Shown: piece by piece, positions 17,958 to 26,951 of the stretch
Layout of the letters: every line of letters starts with the position of its first letter
Numbering within the stretch: the first letter of the stretch is position 1
Assembly: GCF_001046635.1 (NCBI RefSeq)
Contig: NZ_KQ130452.1
Coordinates: 67,001-131,000, forward strand
Length of the DNA stretch: 64,000 nt
Origin: Novosphingobium barchaimii LL02
GTDB lineage: Bacteria; Pseudomonadota; Alphaproteobacteria; Sphingomonadales; Sphingomonadaceae
Reading direction: 5' to 3'
Made by a program: the position numbers and the translations under genes
Notes under the pieces: model-generated
Seen by the model: the letters and a program-made list of their open reading frames with translations, nothing else
Databases searched by the model: none
Told to the model about the DNA's origin: nothing

Positions 17958-18389
17958 ATGGCCAAGAAGATTACAGGTTACATCAAGCTGCAGGTTCCGG
18001 CCGGCAAGGCCAACCCGTCGCCGCCGATCGGTCCGGCGCTGGGTCAGCGCGGCGTGAACATCATGGAATTCTGCAAGGCGTTCAACGCCGCCACGCAGGA
18101 ACTCGAGAACGGCATGCCGATCCCGACCATCATCACCGTCTACGCGGATCGCAGCTTCACCTTCATCACGAAGACGCCGCCCGCCACGTTCCTGATCAAG
18201 AAGGCCGCCGGCCTGAAGTCGGGTTCGAAGGAGCCGGGCAAGGTGTCTGCCGGAACGATCAAGATGTCGCAGCTGTCCGAGATCGCTCAGGTCAAGATGG
18301 CTGACCTCAATGCCAACGACATTGAAGCGGCAACGAAGATCATTGCAGGCTCCGCTCGCGCGATGGGCCTCCAGGTTGTGGAGGGCTAA
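17958..18389 (+). CDS. rplK: 50S ribosomal protein L11
   Basis: L11 (143 residues) forms part of the GTPase-associated centre of the large subunit and is needed for RelA sensing. The N-terminal [20 protein letters not shown] and the [19 protein letters not shown] block are classic. The C-terminal RNA-binding domain ends with [14 protein letters not shown] strong ribosome site (AAAGGAG) precedes the ATG. rplA starts 3 bp after the stop, so the pair is an operon. Confidence 0.98.
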   Translation: MAKKITGYIKLQVPAGKANPSPPIGPALGQRGVNIMEFCKAFNAATQELENGMPIPTIITVYADRSFTFITKTPPATFLIKKAAGLKSGSKEPGKVSAGTIKMSQLSEIAQVKMADLNANDIEAATKIIAGSARAMGLQVVEG

Positions 18390-18392
18390 TCC

Positions 18393-19091
18393 ATGAAGAC
18401 CACCAAGAAGCAGAAGTCCCTGGGCGAAACGCTGGGCGACAACATGAAGCTCTACGCCGTTGGCGAAGCGCTGCAGGCCCTGCGTGACCTCAAGACCACC
18501 AAGTTCGACGAGACCATCGAAGTCGCGCTGAACCTGGGCGTCGATCCGCGCCACGCCGACCAGATGGTCCGCGGCATGGTTTCGCTTCCCGCCGGTACCG
18601 GCAAGGAAGTCCGCGTCGCCGTGTTCGCCAAGGGCGACAAGGCTGCCGAGGCTCTCGCCGCTGGTGCCGACAAGGTTGGCGCTGAAGACCTCATGGAAGA
18701 CATGCAGGCCGGCAACCTCAACTACGACCGCGTCATTGCCACCCCGGACATGATGGGCGTCGTGGGCCGTCTCGGTAAGCTGCTGGGTCCCAAGGGCCTG
18801 ATGCCGAACCCGAAGCTGGGCACGGTCACCCCGAACGTGACGCAGGCCGTGAAGGACGCCAAGGGCGGCCAGATCGAGTTCCGCGTTGAGAAGCAGGGCA
18901 TCATCCACGCCGGTATCGGCAAGATGTCGTTCTCGGACGAAGACCTGACGAAGAACTTCTCGGCATTCGTCGACGCGATCGTCAAGGCCAAGCCTGCTGG
19001 CGCCAAGGGCAAGTACCTGCGCAAGATCTCGATGTCGTCGTCGATGGGTCCCGGCCTGAAGATCGACACCACCGAGGTTACCGGCGCCTGA
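18393..19091 (+). CDS. rplA: 50S ribosomal protein L1
   Basis: L1 (232 residues) builds the mobile stalk by the E site and in many bacteria represses its own rplK-rplA message. Visible motifs are [54 protein letters not shown] and the C-terminal [15 protein letters not shown]. The gene ends with a terminator at once, so rplJ, rplL and rpoBC, which often follow, are not in this transcript. Confidence 0.98.
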   Translation: MKTTKKQKSLGETLGDNMKLYAVGEALQALRDLKTTKFDETIEVALNLGVDPRHADQMVRGMVSLPAGTGKEVRVAVFAKGDKAAEALAAGADKVGAEDLMEDMQAGNLNYDRVIATPDMMGVVGRLGKLLGPKGLMPNPKLGTVTPNVTQAVKDAKGGQIEFRVEKQGIIHAGIGKMSFSDEDLTKNFSAFVDAIVKAKPAGAKGKYLRKISMSSSMGPGLKIDTTEVTGA

Positions 19092-19116
19092 TCCTTCAGG
19101 ACCGCTGAACAGATTG

Positions 19117-19155
19117 AGGGCCGGGAGGGGAAACCTTTCCGGCCCTTTTCTTTTG
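19117..19155 (+). terminator. Intrinsic terminator after rplA
   Basis: A GGGCCGG...CCGGCCC stem with an inner AGG/CCT extension is followed by TTTTCTTTT, 25 bp after the rplA stop. Confidence 0.85.
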
Positions 19156-19291
19156 CGCGTTAGGCCAGGCTACCGGTACCGCGCTTGCACGCCCTTGCGA
19201 TCCCGTTCCCCCGACCGTTTACGCTTGCGAAATTCCAGTGTAATGCTGTGCTGTACATATGTTCAGCAACACCTCCGGGAGAGGCAGCCAA

Positions 19292-20140
19292 ATGGCTATC
19301 CGTTTCGAAGACATCAAGGAATTCATCGGCTCGCGCGTACTCTGGGACGACCGCGCCGACTTGTTCACGGCCGAGGCCGCGAAATTGATACGCGCCAAGG
19401 TGGAGGAGCGCACAGTGCTCGTCTTCCCGCAGGTGAACCTCACCGATGCCGAACAACTCACCATCACCAATGCAATGGGCGAAAAAATCCGCCTGACCGC
19501 GCGCAACAACGTCCAAAGCAACGACGGTGACGTCTATCAGGTCACCCTTGACGAGAAGATCAATCCGCAGCCGGAATACGTGCTGGGGACTTTCTTCTGG
19601 CATATGGACGGCATCACCGTGGACATGCCGCCGCCTTTCGCGACGCTGCTGTCCTGCCGCATCGCACCGGACAAGGGCGGCGAAACCGAATTCGCCAGCA
19701 CTTACGCCGCCTACGAGGGCCTGCCCAACGAGGAAAAGGAAGCGCTTGAGGGGCTAAAGGCAGTCCATTCGGTGCGCGCCAGCCTCTCGCCGATCGCCGA
19801 TGCCATTCCCGAAAAGCATCGTGAGCGCGTGCTCAGCATCGGCCTCGTCAAGGAACATCCGCTGGTCTGGACGCACGAATCGGGCCGTAAGTCGATGGTT
19901 GTGGGCACTACTGCCGATCACATTATCGGCATGAATGTCCCGGCCGGGCGCGCGATGCTTATCCGCTTGCAGGAATGGGCGGCGCAGCCTGCGTTTTCGC
20001 TGCGGCACAAGTGGACCCAGGGCGACTTCGTGATCTGGGACAACACCGGCGCGATGCACCGTGCAATCCCCTATGACAAGTCGACCGGGCGGATGATGCA
20101 CCGCACGTCGATTGCCGGAACGGAAGCTGTGGCCGCCTGA
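19292..20140 (+). CDS. TauD/TfdA family Fe(II)/2-oxoglutarate dioxygenase
   Basis: This 282-residue enzyme has the jelly-roll dioxygenase fold that uses iron, oxygen and 2-oxoglutarate to hydroxylate a substrate. The iron site is visible as HMD in FFWHMDGITVDMPP (H104, D106) and as a distal histidine in DNTGAMHRAIPYD. The 2-oxoglutarate arginine is in GRMMHRTSI. The start at 19292 has a ribosome site (GGGAGAGG) that the longer frame lacks. The substrate could be a sulfonate, a phenoxy acid or another compound. No sulfur gene is nearby. Confidence 0.87.
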   Translation: MAIRFEDIKEFIGSRVLWDDRADLFTAEAAKLIRAKVEERTVLVFPQVNLTDAEQLTITNAMGEKIRLTARNNVQSNDGDVYQVTLDEKINPQPEYVLGTFFWHMDGITVDMPPPFATLLSCRIAPDKGGETEFASTYAAYEGLPNEEKEALEGLKAVHSVRASLSPIADAIPEKHRERVLSIGLVKEHPLVWTHESGRKSMVVGTTADHIIGMNVPAGRAMLIRLQEWAAQPAFSLRHKWTQGDFVIWDNTGAMHRAIPYDKSTGRMMHRTSIAGTEAVAA

Positions 20141-20144
20141 TCTT

Positions 20145-20178
20145 CGCGTCGTCCCGGATTTGATCCGAGACGGCGCGT
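20145..20178. repeat. REP-like palindrome (CGTCGTCCCGGA type)
   Basis: The imperfect palindrome GCGTCGTCCCGGATTTGATC continues to its inverted half GATCCGAGACGGCGC. It sits just after the dioxygenase stop and before the converging UbiC-like gene. A related palindrome occurs at 42680-42712. Confidence 0.6.
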
Positions 20179-20183
20179 TTTCT

Positions 20184-20735
20184 TCATCGCAGCGGCGCGA
20201 GGTTGGCAGCTGTGTAGCATTCCACCAGATAGGCGAGCGGGCGGCCATCGGGCAGCATCAGCATCGCCTGGTGGGTGGAGATCGTGTCCGCCGGGCAGTT
20301 TTCCGCCGGGCCTGCTACAGTTGAGAGCGCCTTGCGCCGGAAGCCGAGCGGCGCGACCACTTTGCCGAAAGGCGCATCGCTTCGGGCCAGCGCCTCGTTC
20401 ATCGACGCAGTAAGGCGTGAGGGGACATACCAGTTCCACGCTACTGACAGCACCGTGCCGCCGCAACTCAGCCTGACATTGCGCAGGGCCAAGGCCTCGT
20501 CCGGGGCGAGGCCGAGCGCAGCGGAGAGGTCAGTGGGCGGCGCGCTACGCGCATTCGCCAGCATCTGCGCGGTGACGTGCGCCGGATCAGCCAGCCCGCG
20601 TATTGTGCACCATTCCTCCAGTGCCAGCGTTGCGCTGTCATGGCGGCGCAAGGTGGCTTCGAAGTCCTCAAGCGTAGGGGTAGCAATCACAGTGCCGGCC
20701 ATTGCCGCGATAGCAAGCAGCAGTTCAGATGCCAC
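20184..20735 (-). CDS. Chorismate-lyase-like (UbiC-like) hypothetical protein
   Basis: This protein of about 183 residues has the pattern of uncharacterised UbiC/UTRA-fold proteins of alphaproteobacteria: THDSATLALEEWC-like start, then LALRNVRLSCGGTVLSVAWNWYVPSRLT, and APFGKVVAPLGFRRKAL. In true chorismate lyases a similar arginine and glutamate bind the product; these roles were not proven here. A GTG start at 20735 overlaps the upstream CinA-like gene by 11 bp; an ATG at 20702 is possible. The first 20 residues are hydrophobic and may be an export signal. Function is unknown. Confidence 0.6.
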   Translation of the reverse strand: MASELLLAIAAMAGTVIATPTLEDFEATLRRHDSATLALEEWCTIRGLADPAHVTAQMLANARSAPPTDLSAALGLAPDEALALRNVRLSCGGTVLSVAWNWYVPSRLTASMNEALARSDAPFGKVVAPLGFRRKALSTVAGPAENCPADTISTHQAMLMLPDGRPLAYLVECYTAANLAPLR

Positions 20736-21486
20736 CCGGCACTGCCGGCTTGCCGATGGCCGCCAGCGCATCGATGAGCGCGCGGCTGCATGCGGCGAGG
20801 TCCTCGGCGCTGACCGAGCGGATCACGAAGTTGGCACCGGTGCGTCCCTCCGCCCAGAACGGGTAGGAGCCGATCTGGCAGGTCGCGAAAGCCTTTTCGG
20901 TATCGCCAAGCAACTGCGCGACTTCGCTTTCACCCACCCAGCAGCCAACCGTCTCGGACAGTAGAGGCGCGCCGCCTTCGAGCTGACCGGAAAGCGCATC
21001 GAGCATTCCGGCAGTGATGCTGGGCACACCGGCCATGATGAAGACGTTGCCGCAGCGGATACCCGGCGCGCCGGTGTAGCGGTTGGGGATCAGGCTTGCG
21101 CCCTCCGGCGTACGCGCCATGCGCAGGCGTGCTTCGGTAAGGCCGCCGCGCGTCTCGTAGTAGCTTTCCAGGATCGCCCGCGCCTCGGGATGGACGATCG
21201 CGGGTACGCCCAAAGCCAGGGCGATGGCGTCCACAGTGATGTCGTCGTGGGTCGGGCCGATGCCACCTGTGGTGAACAGGTAATCGTTGCGCGCCCGCAG
21301 GGTGTTTACCGCCTCGACGATGGCGTCGGGGTCGTCGGCCACCACGCGCACTTCCTTGAGGCGAATGCTTTGGATCTGCAACCAGGTTGCGATCTGGGCG
21401 ATGTTCTTGTCGTGGGTGCGTCCCGACAGGATTTCATCGCCGATCACGACGAGGGCGGCTGTGAAGATTCGCTGCGTAGGGGCCAT
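20725..21486 (-). CDS. CinA-like molybdopterin-binding domain protein
   Basis: This 253-residue protein matches the N-terminal domain of the competence/damage protein CinA, which resembles molybdopterin-binding MoaB/MogA proteins. Signature blocks are ALVVIGDEILSGRTHDKN, the conserved FTTGGIGPTHDDITVDAIA and VPAIVHPEA, and FIMAGVPSI. The C-terminal nicotinamide-nucleotide amidase domain of full CinA is absent, as in the short stand-alone forms. It is the first gene of a two-gene unit with the UbiC-like protein. Confidence 0.88.
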   Translation of the reverse strand: MAPTQRIFTAALVVIGDEILSGRTHDKNIAQIATWLQIQSIRLKEVRVVADDPDAIVEAVNTLRARNDYLFTTGGIGPTHDDITVDAIALALGVPAIVHPEARAILESYYETRGGLTEARLRMARTPEGASLIPNRYTGAPGIRCGNVFIMAGVPSITAGMLDALSGQLEGGAPLLSETVGCWVGESEVAQLLGDTEKAFATCQIGSYPFWAEGRTGANFVIRSVSAEDLAACSRALIDALAAIGKPAVPGGI

Positions 21487-21577
21487 GCCCGCATCGCTAG
21501 GACAAATGTGCGCCTGGGGCTAGTGCCGTGCGCTGCGTTGCAACGCGGACGACGGGCGAAAAACGCCGTGACCACCC

Positions 21578-21665
21578 AAAAAGAAAGGGCCGGTCCGAAG
21601 ACCAGCCCTGAGAAGTTTTGGGAGAGGATGCCTGAAAGGCACGCTCTTTATGTCTCAGAGCCGCC
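21578..21665 (-). ncRNA. Candidate small RNA, copy 1 of a tandem pair
   Basis: Read on the minus strand, the segment has a 5' hairpin (arms at 21657-21661 and 21643-21647), a small GCCT-TTC-AGGC hairpin, a single-stranded C/U-rich linker containing CCTCTCCC, and an intrinsic terminator with a TTCG tetraloop and TTTCTTTTT tail. No long reading frame is present. The 5' end is estimated. Promoter-like motifs shared with copy 2 lie at 21672-21686 and 21705-21711. The CCTCTCCC loop could pair with ribosome binding sites, as in several alphaproteobacterial small RNAs. Confidence 0.65.
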
Positions 21666-21779
21666 TATGCTGCAAATGCGAAAAACTTGAGCAATATTGC
21701 GTATAATGCAACTGCGAAATCGTGTGGGCGCACGCGCGCAAGCGCTGCGGCGAGGCCGTCTCAACTACTTCGCGAGCGC

Positions 21780-21875
21780 AAAAAGAAAGGGCCGGTCCGA
21801 AGACCAGCCCTATGAAAGTTTTGGGAGAGGATGCCTGAAAGGCCTGATCCGTATGCTGGGAACTGGCGATTCCCG
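21780..21875 (-). ncRNA. Candidate small RNA, copy 2 of a tandem pair
   Basis: The same architecture as copy 1 is found here: a conserved 64-bp 3' block (21780-21843) with the GCCT-TTC-AGGC hairpin, the CCTCTCCC linker and a TTCG-loop terminator on the minus strand. The 5' hairpin (arms 21870-21874 and 21858-21862, GGGAA/TTCCC) has a different sequence from copy 1 but the same place. Upstream motifs at 21875-21889 and 21908-21914 keep exactly the spacing seen in copy 1, which suggests the promoter was duplicated too. Confidence 0.65.
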
Positions 21876-21935
21876 CAAATGTGAAAACCTTTACATGCGT
21901 TGCAAGGAATGCAACCCATAGGGGTTCATGTGAGA

Positions 21936-23318
21936 TCAGGCTGGGTCGATCACGCCGTAAAGGTCGTGCTCATCAGCGTCCTCGACAATAACTTCAACAA
22001 TATCACCAACTTGCAATGCACCGCCGACATCGCGGAGGAACACGTTGCCGTCGATCTCGGGGGCGTCAGCCTGCGAGCGGCCGGTTGCGCCGATATCGCC
22101 TTCCTCGTCTGCATCACCGATTTCGTCGATGATGACCTGCAGCTTGCGGCCCACTTTGGCCTGGAGTTTGGCCGCGCTGATTGCGGCGGTCTTCTCCATG
22201 ATGCGGGCGTAGCGCTCCTCCTTGACCTCTTCCGGCACGGCGCCGGGGAGGGCGTTGGCGGCAGCGCCTTCCACTTGCTCGAAGCGGAACGCGCCGACCC
22301 GGTCGAGCTGCGCTTCATCGAGCCAGTCGAGCAGATATTCGAAATCCGCTTCGGTTTCTCCGGGGAAACCGACGACGAAGCTGGACCGGATCGCGATGTC
22401 CGGGCAGATTTCGCGCCAGTTGCGCAAGCGGCCCAGCACCTTTGCCTCGTTGGCGGGGCGCTTCATGGCTTTGAGCACCGAAGGCGCGGCGTGCTGGAAC
22501 GGAATGTCGAGGTACGGCGTCAGCAGCCCTTCCGCCATCAGCGGGATCACCGCGTCGACGTGGGGATAGGGGTATACGTAGTGCATGCGGACCCAGGGGC
22601 GGCGGCCCTGGGCATCGCTGAGCTGTCCCAGTTCGCGTGCAAGGTCGGTCATGTGGGTGCGGACGGCATGGTCCTTCCACATGCGCTCCTCGTGGCGCAC
22701 GTCGACGCCGTAAGCGGAGGTGTCCTGGCTGATGACCAGAAGTTCGCGCGTTCCCGCTTGAACCAGCTTTTCCGCCTCGCGCAGCACGGCGTCGATGCGC
22801 CGGCTTGCCAGCTTTCCGCGAAGGCTGGGGATGATGCAGAAGGAGCAGGCGTGATTGCAGCCTTCGGAAATCTTGAGGTAGCTGTAGTGACGCGGGGTCA
22901 GCTTCACGCCGGCTTCGTCATAGGCATGCGGGATCAGGTCGACGTAAGGCGACAGTTCCGGCGGGGCAGCCTCGTGGACAGCCTCGACGACGGCTTCGTA
23001 CTGGTGCGCGCCGGTGACGGCCAGGACCTGCGGGAATTTGGCGCGAATGACATCGGCCTCGTTGCCCATGCAGCCCGTCACGATGACGCGTCCGTTTTCG
23101 GCGATCGCCTCGCCGATCGCGGCAAGGCTTTCTTCCTTCGCGGAATCAAGGAAACCGCAGGTGTTGACGAGGACCACGTCGGCGCCGGAATAATCCGCGC
23201 TCATGGTGTAGCCGTCGGCACGCAGGCGCGTGAGGATACGCTCGGAATCTACGAGCGCCTTGGGGCAGCCGAGGCTGACCATGCCGACCTTGGGCGGATT
23301 GGGGATTTCTATTGCCAT
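21936..23318 (-). CDS. rimO: Ribosomal protein S12 methylthiotransferase RimO
   Basis: RimO is a radical-SAM enzyme that adds a methylthio group to an aspartate of ribosomal protein S12. The N-terminal domain has the three cluster cysteines in [21 protein letters not shown] and VTGCMGNE. The radical-SAM motif is CNHACSFC near residue 140. The C-terminal TRAM domain ends with [19 protein letters not shown]. The start at 23318 ([12 protein letters not shown]) was chosen; an in-frame ATG at 23360 would add 14 residues. The CPKALVDSE form of the first motif separates RimO from MiaB. Confidence 0.95.
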   Translation of the reverse strand: MAIEIPNPPKVGMVSLGCPKALVDSERILTRLRADGYTMSADYSGADVVLVNTCGFLDSAKEESLAAIGEAIAENGRVIVTGCMGNEADVIRAKFPQVLAVTGAHQYEAVVEAVHEAAPPELSPYVDLIPHAYDEAGVKLTPRHYSYLKISEGCNHACSFCIIPSLRGKLASRRIDAVLREAEKLVQAGTRELLVISQDTSAYGVDVRHEERMWKDHAVRTHMTDLARELGQLSDAQGRRPWVRMHYVYPYPHVDAVIPLMAEGLLTPYLDIPFQHAAPSVLKAMKRPANEAKVLGRLRNWREICPDIAIRSSFVVGFPGETEADFEYLLDWLDEAQLDRVGAFRFEQVEGAAANALPGAVPEEVKEERYARIMEKTAAISAAKLQAKVGRKLQVIIDEIGDADEEGDIGATGRSQADAPEIDGNVFLRDVGGALQVGDIVEVIVEDADEHDLYGVIDPA

Positions 23319-23463
23319 GGGATTGGCGGGGCCGATACTCTCATTCTCGGCCCGAGTCACGAAAAACGAATCAGCGTGTCAAAAGCACTGCTCGCCAAGT
23401 GCGCTTGCGTATCCCTTCGTGGCCTGCAAGACAGGTCACTATTGAACAAAAAGGGAAGATGCG

Positions 23464-23856
23464 ATGGGTCCTGTGAACTGGCTTGCGGTGGTGCTTGCCG
23501 CCGCACTCGCGCTGGCGATCGGGATCGTATGGAATGGTCCGGTGTTTCGCAGCGGGCGGCAGCTCATCTCGGGTAACGGTGAGCGGGCCAGCGGTTTCGT
23601 GGTTGCGGGGGTGGTCCTGCTGATCAGTTCGATCATGCTCGGCCATAGTTTCGCACGGATCGGGGCGGAGACGCTGGCGGTCAAGCCATGGCTCTACTTC
23701 ATGCAGACGGGCGGCGTCGCCATTGCCTTCGTCATCCCATCTGTATGGCTAACGCACCTGCGCAATCGCACCGAGCCGATGCGCCGGGTGATCGACTGCG
23801 CATTCTGGCTGGTAGCATACCTGGCCATGGGCCTGGTTTTCTGGATTCTGGCCTGA
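23464..23856 (+). CDS. DUF1761-like small membrane protein
   Basis: This 130-residue protein has four hydrophobic segments. The start MGPVNWLAVVLAAALALAIG with WNGPVF recalls DUF1761 proteins (NWLA...G.lWY.plf), whose function is unknown. It is flanked by rimO, with which it diverges, and the K+ channel gene, with which it converges 6 bp after its stop. No partner gene suggests a role. Confidence 0.65.
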   Translation: MGPVNWLAVVLAAALALAIGIVWNGPVFRSGRQLISGNGERASGFVVAGVVLLISSIMLGHSFARIGAETLAVKPWLYFMQTGGVAIAFVIPSVWLTHLRNRTEPMRRVIDCAFWLVAYLAMGLVFWILA

Positions 23857-23862
23857 CGGCAT

Positions 23863-24909
23863 TCAGTCCGCCGGCGCTTCCTTGACGCAAGTGGCGGCGA
23901 TCTCGACGATGATGTCGCCCGGCTCCAGGCTGTGCGCCTCAGCCTCCCAGAAACCGATGGCCTTGTCGCCGCGATAGATCCGCAGGCCCTTGCCGGTATG
24001 GATCTGCTCCAGCGGTTTGCCGATTTCGCTTGCGGCAACCGGCCGTTCTATCAACTGAACACGTCCGCCCACTGAGGCCAGGTCGGACATGTATTCGGCG
24101 ATGTGCTGGCCTTCCGCCGATCCCGCCAGCAACAGCCCGGTGAAGCGCACCGGGTTGATGACGTTGTCGGCCCCGGCCTGCCGCGCGAGCAGTTCGTTGT
24201 CGTCCGCACGCACTACCGCAGTGATCGGCACGCCTGGCGCCACGTGGCGCGCGGTGAGGACTATCAGGATCGTCGTATCGTCGCGCCCGGCCGAGATCAG
24301 GATTGCGCGGGCGAGGTCGATGCGGACGGCCGCCAGCGTCTCGTCACGGGTGGCGTCGCCTTCCAGCACGTTACAGCCGACCTGCTCCGCCAGCCGAAGG
24401 CGCCCGCCCGAGGGATCGACAACGACGATGCATGAAGGGTCGGTGCCGCGCTCGATCAGTTCCTGCACGGCTTCCGACCCGCTGACGCCGTATCCAAGCA
24501 CGACGATATGGTCGGCCAGGCGTTCCTGTATGCGCTTCATGCGCCACGTCTCCCAGCTGCGCTTGATGATGAAGTTGTAGGCGGTACCCACGAAGATGAA
24601 AATCACCGCGAATCGGATCGGGGTGACGATTACCGCCTCGATCAGCCTCGACTTGTCGCTCACCGGGGCGATGTCGCCAAACCCCGTCGTCGTGATCGAG
24701 ATCATCGTGAAATAGAACACGTCGAGGAAGCTGACCGCGCCGTCGTGCGTGTCCTTGAGGCCGTCGCGGTCGATCCAGTGGATAATGACCACGAAAAACA
24801 CCAGAGCGAAGGCGCCGCCCAGCCGCAGCGCAACGTCCGCCCAGACCGGCAGGTCCACGGCGCGGCGTAGCGGCTTGGTCAGGGCGAGGGGCGGGCGCCT
24901 TTTGCTCAT
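23863..24909 (-). CDS. Two-transmembrane K+ channel with RCK (TrkA-N) domain
   Basis: This 348-residue protein has a first membrane helix at about residues 28-45, a pore loop with the filter TTTGFGD, and a second helix. An RCK domain follows with the Rossmann motif VVLGYGVSGSEAV and GDATRDETLAAV. A C-terminal TrkA-C-like part ends the protein. This is the plan of ligand-gated prokaryotic K+ channels such as MthK. The filter has Phe in place of the usual Tyr (TVGYGD), a variant also found in other bacterial channels, so ion selectivity is probable but not certain. Confidence 0.85.
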   Translation of the reverse strand: MSKRRPPLALTKPLRRAVDLPVWADVALRLGGAFALVFFVVIIHWIDRDGLKDTHDGAVSFLDVFYFTMISITTTGFGDIAPVSDKSRLIEAVIVTPIRFAVIFIFVGTAYNFIIKRSWETWRMKRIQERLADHIVVLGYGVSGSEAVQELIERGTDPSCIVVVDPSGGRLRLAEQVGCNVLEGDATRDETLAAVRIDLARAILISAGRDDTTILIVLTARHVAPGVPITAVVRADDNELLARQAGADNVINPVRFTGLLLAGSAEGQHIAEYMSDLASVGGRVQLIERPVAASEIGKPLEQIHTGKGLRIYRGDKAIGFWEAEAHSLEPGDIIVEIAATCVKEAPAD

Positions 24910-24914
24910 GTTGA

Positions 24915-26009
24915 TCAGGGAGCCTTGGGCAGCGAGTCCAGCGGATCGACCGGCTTGCCGCCCTGGCGGACTTCGAAGTGCAGTTCGCTGCCTTTGGCAA
25001 GGCCGGTGTCACCCACCAGGCCGATGCGCTCGCCGGCGGCGACCGAGGCGCCTTCCTTTACGGTCACGCGGCTGAGGAAGCCATAGGCGGTGAACCAGCC
25101 GTTGCCATGGTCGAGCACAACGAGATTACCGAACTGGTCCTTTTCCTTGCCGGCGAAGGTGACGGTTCCCGCGGCGGCGGCGCGCACCATCGAGCCCTTG
25201 GGGGCGGTGATGTCGACTCCGTCGTGGTAATCGCTGCCGGTGGCGTAGCCGCGCCGGATCGGGCCAGAGAGCGGCCAGGCGAAACGCGTCGATTTCGATG
25301 TCGCGGGGGCCGCCGCAAGCCTGGGCGAAGGCGTCAATGTCTTGGCGCTGGCACCCGGCGGATCGAGCAGCGTCGGGATCAGCAGGTTCTGGCCGACTTT
25401 CACCGGGGTATCCGCATCAAGGTTGTTGGCCAGCGCGATCTGTTCCCACGGCACCGCGTAATCGAGCGAGATCGAGAAACCGGTATCGCCGTTCTTCACT
25501 TCATGGCGGCGCGTGCGGGGGATGCGCAGGGTCTGGCCGACCCGCACGTCGAACGGCGCCTGTAGCCCGTTGGCCTCTATGATGAGGACGCGCGGCACCT
25601 TGGCACGCGCGGCGATCCCGCCCAGCGTCTCGCCTTCGCCGACCTTATGCGAGGTTTCGGTTTCGGGCCTGCCAGCAGGCTGGCGCGCCTCGATCACGCG
25701 GGCGGCGGTCTTCTCGGCCTTTTTCGCGGACAATTCTGCGCTTGCGGCAGAAGACGTGGGCTTGGGCACCGGCTTTGCCGTTACTTTCGCCGCGCGCGGG
25801 ATCGACAGCTTCTGCCCGAGGCGCACGACGTAAGGCTCTTTCAGCCCGTTAGCCTTGACGATGGCGGTGGCCGGTACACCCGCGCGATTGGCGATCCCGC
25901 CCAGCGTTTCGCCTGCCTTGACGACGTGGGAGGTCTCTTCCTCGGGCGGAGCCGCGTAGGCGGGGGCGCTCATCAGCAGAGCGCCGGCGGCGAGGAGGGC
26001 GCGGCTCAC
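24915..26009 (-). CDS. LysM and M23 peptidase domain protein
   Basis: This 364-residue exported protein starts with GTG overlapping the surE stop (GTGA) and has a signal peptide (LLAAGALLMSAPAYA). Three LysM-type repeats follow (HVVKAGETLGGIANRAGV; HKVGEGETLGGIAARAKV; HEVKNGDTGFSISLDYAV), which bind peptidoglycan. The C-terminal M23 domain keeps GYATGSDYHDGVDI, LDHGNGWFTAYGFLS and the final SELHFEVRQGGKPVDP. The HxH motif, usually HLH or HVH, is represented by the HFEVR block. It resembles NlpD/EnvC-type cell-separation factors; the position after surE is the classic nlpD place. Confidence 0.87.
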   Translation of the reverse strand: MSRALLAAGALLMSAPAYAAPPEEETSHVVKAGETLGGIANRAGVPATAIVKANGLKEPYVVRLGQKLSIPRAAKVTAKPVPKPTSSAASAELSAKKAEKTAARVIEARQPAGRPETETSHKVGEGETLGGIAARAKVPRVLIIEANGLQAPFDVRVGQTLRIPRTRRHEVKNGDTGFSISLDYAVPWEQIALANNLDADTPVKVGQNLLIPTLLDPPGASAKTLTPSPRLAAAPATSKSTRFAWPLSGPIRRGYATGSDYHDGVDITAPKGSMVRAAAAGTVTFAGKEKDQFGNLVVLDHGNGWFTAYGFLSRVTVKEGASVAAGERIGLVGDTGLAKGSELHFEVRQGGKPVDPLDSLPKAP

Positions 26010-26770
26010 TGGCCGTAACGCTGAGCGATCGAGGCCAGCGAGGCATCGTGGGTGAGGTCGAGCTGCAACGGAGTGACCGCGACGTAGCCTTCCGCGATGG
26101 CTTCGAGATCGGTGTTGTGGCCGGGCGTATGCTCGATTCCGTGCAGGCCGAACCAGAAGTACGGAAACCCGCGAGGGTCCGTCCCTTCCACGACCGAACC
26201 GCGCGCATAGTCGTGGAAGCCCTGGCGCACCACGCGAATGCCCTTGACCTCGTCCGGGGCAAGCGCCGGGAAGTTGACGTTGACCAGCGTGCGCGGCGCG
26301 AAAGGCTGGTCGAGCAGCGGGCGCAGCACTTTGGCGCCCCATGCCTCGGCAGCGGCGAAACTGACCGCGTCGCCCTGGCCTTCCTTCGAATAGACCTGGC
26401 TCAGCGCGATCGAGCGGATACCCGCCAGCGCGCCTTCCAGCGCGGCCGATACGGTGCCCGAATAGGTCACGTCATCGCCAAGGTTGGCGCCGCGATTGAC
26501 GCCCGAGAGGATCAGGTCCGGCGGCCCGGGCATGGCCTTGCGCAGCGCCATCGTCACCGAATCAGTCGGCGTGCCGGTTACCGAAAAGCGGCGCTCGGCG
26601 TGCTGGCGCATACGGACCGGGCGGGTGAGGGTGAGCGAATGGCCCGCGCCCGATTGTTCCTCGCTCGGCGCGCAGATCCAGATGTCGTCGGAAAGCTGGG
26701 CGGCGATCTTCTCCAGCACATAGAGGCCGGGAGCGTTGATGCCGTCGTCGTTGGTCAGGAGGATGCGCAT
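26006..26770 (-). CDS. surE: 5'/3'-nucleotidase SurE
   Basis: SurE (254 residues) is a metal-dependent nucleoside monophosphate phosphatase linked to stationary-phase survival. The N-terminal MRILLTNDDGINAPGL holds the paired aspartates of the metal site, and SGVNRGANLGDDVTYSGTV completes it. It is translationally coupled to the downstream LysM/M23 gene by a 4-bp overlap. serS lies upstream on the same strand, separated by a REP-like doublet. Confidence 0.96.
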   Translation of the reverse strand: MRILLTNDDGINAPGLYVLEKIAAQLSDDIWICAPSEEQSGAGHSLTLTRPVRMRQHAERRFSVTGTPTDSVTMALRKAMPGPPDLILSGVNRGANLGDDVTYSGTVSAALEGALAGIRSIALSQVYSKEGQGDAVSFAAAEAWGAKVLRPLLDQPFAPRTLVNVNFPALAPDEVKGIRVVRQGFHDYARGSVVEGTDPRGFPYFWFGLHGIEHTPGHNTDLEAIAEGYVAVTPLQLDLTHDASLASIAQRYGQ

Positions 26771-26858
26771 GACTTGCCTTTAACCATAAGCGCTTGGGCC
26801 GGGCTACTGAAAGACGGCCGCCGCGTTGAAATAGACCCTTCGAAAGGCTCGGCATGAT

Positions 26859-26940
26859 GCTTCGACACGGCCAGCATGAGCGGGGCAGGGAAGGGCAGTG
26901 CCACACCCTCTCAAAACCGCTCAGGCTGAGCCTGTCGAGG
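26859..26940. repeat. REP-like inverted doublet 1
   Basis: Two head-to-head units resembling GCTTCGACAAGCTCAGCATG and its continuation AGCGG lie at 26859-26883 and 26917-26940. The same kind of doublet recurs at three other gaps in this window. Confidence 0.75.
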
Positions 26941-26951
26941 CCCCGCTATAT

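Noticed and set aside
21578-21843. CRISPR array
   Set aside because: There are only two copies of a 64-bp block, about 140 bp apart, with terminator structure; nothing resembles repeats and spacers.
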